From: Chryseobacterium gallinarum | GTDB lineage: Bacteria > Bacteroidota > Bacteroidia > Flavobacteriales > Weeksellaceae | Length of the DNA stretch: 64,000 nucleotides | NCBI RefSeq assembly: GCF_001021975.1 | Contig: NZ_CP009928.1 | Span: 2,608,001 to 2,672,000 of the forward strand | Direction: 5' to 3' | Part shown: piece by piece, positions 62,760-64,000 of the stretch | Numbering within the stretch: the first letter of the stretch is position 1 | How the letters are laid out: the number at the start of each line of letters is the position of its first letter | The notes under the pieces: model-generated | The model's database searches: none | The model's input: only the letters and a program-made list of their open reading frames with translations | What the model was told of the DNA's origin: nothing | Translations under genes and position numbers: made by a program

Positions 62760-64000
62760 TTAATGTCCTTTTTCCTTCATGATTTTATTTAATCTTTTTA
62801 ACATGGAAAGTCCTAAAAGGGTAGCAAATATTAACAAAGCGAAATTTACAAGGAAATAATTCGTTTTATTTTCATAGTTATACCATGTACTTGCCAGGAT
62901 TCCTGAAAGTTTATTCCCCACAGAATTGGCCAGAAAGAATCCTCCCATCATCAATGCCGTAATTCTTGCAGGTGAAAGCTTTGAAACAAAAGATAATCCC
63001 ATGGGAGAAAGACATAGTTCTCCGATCGTGATCACTCCATAGCTGGCTACCAGCCACAACGGAGAAACTTTTACTGCTCCGTTATCTCCGGCGATTACCG
63101 CTAGAACCATCACTAAACAGGATAAACCTGAAATAAACAATCCCAAAACGATTTTGGTGGGAGTTAGAGGTTCTTTTCCCCTTCTTCTTAATAATGCCCA
63201 GAAGCCTACAATAACAGGAGTTAAAGCAATTACCCAGAATGGATTAATAGACTGGAACAATTCCGTATTATACAGATACACTTTATTTTCAGGATTTTTC
63301 TCTAAAGCAGCACGCTGCTCAGGTGAGATATTTTTAAAATAAACATCTTTCCCTATTTCCTTTTTAGTATCTCCGTTGTCATCTTTTTGAGACCTGAATT
63401 GGTTATCATATACAGGAACTTCTTTATCTTCAAAGCTTTTACCGTCTACCATATAAATCCCTTCCAATGGTTTTTCCAGAGCAGCAGGAACACTTCTGTC
63501 CGTATAATAGTTAGCCCATCTTGTCAGGGCAGTACCGTTTTGTTTGAAAACCGCCCAGAAAAACATACTGATCAAAAATACAGAAAGCAGGGCTCCGATT
63601 GATGATTTTTCCTCAGGCTTAGCTTTAAAGTATAATGAAGCATAAAAGTAAATAACAGGAACACAGGCAAAGATGAAAGCGTCCGTACTGTCACTTCCAA
63701 AGATATTGCCCGGGATAAACCAACCAATCGCGCCGGCGATGATGGCAGGAACAAATACTTTAATTAGAATTTCAGAAAGCTTCGTATCACCTTCCTGTAC
63801 AGGTTTCATTTGTGCAGCATGGATGTAGTGCTTTCTACCGATTGTGAAAATAACCATACCAATCAGCATTCCGACCCCGGCAGTAATGAAGGCTTCCCCC
63901 CAACCAAATTTATTACGCATAAATGCCGCAATAATGTTACAGATGAATGCTCCGATATTGATTCCCATATAAAAAATATTGTATCCCGAATCTTTATTGG
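62760..64000 (-). CDS. POT-family peptide transporter 3 (5' end beyond window)
   Basis: The frame is open to the right edge and reads NKDSGYNIFYMGINIGAFICNIIAAFM, so the N-terminal part of the protein is missing. An internal Met is not the start. A large hydrophilic insertion (about 150-225 of the visible part, DGKSFEDKEVPVYDNQFRSQ) separates membrane segments. IGELCLSPMGLSFVSKL is present. Third paralogue in tandem. Confidence 0.92.
   Translation of the reverse strand, partial: NKDSGYNIFYMGINIGAFICNIIAAFMRNKFGWGEAFITAGVGMLIGMVIFTIGRKHYIHAAQMKPVQEGDTKLSEILIKVFVPAIIAGAIGWFIPGNIFGSDSTDAFIFACVPVIYFYASLYFKAKPEEKSSIGALLSVFLISMFFWAVFKQNGTALTRWANYYTDRSVPAALEKPLEGIYMVDGKSFEDKEVPVYDNQFRSQKDDNGDTKKEIGKDVYFKNISPEQRAALEKNPENKVYLYNTELFQSINPFWVIALTPVIVGFWALLRRRGKEPLTPTKIVLGLFISGLSCLVMVLAVIAGDNGAVKVSPLWLVASYGVITIGELCLSPMGLSFVSKLSPARITALMMGGFFLANSVGNKLSGILASTWYNYENKTNYFLVNFALLIFATLLGLSMLKRLNKIMKEKGH

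Overview
The window is AT-rich bacterial chromosome from the Bacteroidota, most likely a Chryseobacterium-type flavobacterium (Weeksellaceae). The evidence is the flavobacterial promoter signature (TTG, then about 19 nt, then TAnnTTTG) ahead of many genes, a PorZ-like type IX secretion protein with a C-terminal sorting domain, lipoproteins and 'GINT' secreted proteins typical of the group, an AadS-type aminoglycoside adenylyltransferase, and Bacteroidota-type Mqo, RecO and POT transporters. No organism name can be proved from the sequence alone.

Positions 1-6.3 kb hold a tightly overlapping five-gene operon: the end of a MoxR AAA+ ATPase, a small partner, a vWA-plus-propeller-like protein, a membrane/coiled-coil protein and a membrane-anchored TPR-like protein. 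It resembles the MoxR-vWA-beta-propeller (bpX) ternary conflict systems.

Positions 6.4-11.7 kb are the most unusual part. Two tiny ORFs of 42 and 41 codons each contain all 20 amino acids, each has its own promoter, and each is followed by an intrinsic terminator. The second terminator abuts an array of 13 tRNA or tRNA-like genes. Several of these are irregular: an interrupted gene, a Cys tRNA with a long variable arm, a Leu tRNA with a short one, one lacking U33, and an Asn tRNA with a broken anticodon stem. Between them lie hairpin RNAs, three sharing the motif GCAGAAGATCTTTA. One copies the tRNA-Asp anticodon loop exactly. Downstream are a YkuK-like RNase H-fold protein, a frameshifted small gene, a full-length T4 Rnl2-type RNA ligase and a DEDDh 3'-5' exonuclease. 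I propose a tRNA-damage response: ribosomes translating an 'all-amino-acid' leader sense loss of any tRNA, which relieves termination into reserve tRNAs and RNA-repair enzymes. This is inference and needs testing.

Positions 12-17.2 kb carry a DUF6493-like helical-repeat protein, a SWIM zinc-finger protein and two HTH genes. Positions 17.8-25.8 kb carry a SulP transporter and a tellurite-resistance-type stress locus (HAD, PRTase, TerD, TelA, unknown, TerD/TerZ-like, TerC). Positions 25.9-34.8 kb hold TetR and Rrf2 regulators with visible operator palindromes, a catalase-like protein, an FKBP, a degenerate metallo-beta-lactamase-fold protein, an M23 peptidase and GpsA.

Positions 34.8-54.9 kb are mostly housekeeping and surface functions: three tandem secreted proteins, Mqo, AadS, a cholesterol-oxidase-like GMC enzyme, glucose dehydrogenase, a GH63-type glucosidase, RecO, PorZ, a two-gene split 5'-nucleotidase, DapA, GNATs, and an AraC regulator followed by a receiver-like protein without the phospho-Asp. 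Positions 54.9-55.5 kb form a gene-free stretch with two large hairpins, one carrying a fourth copy of the AGAAGATCTTTA motif. Positions 55.5-64 kb, on the minus strand, carry RecG, a thioredoxin, three POT peptide transporters (the last cut by the window edge) and a YhcG-type nuclease.
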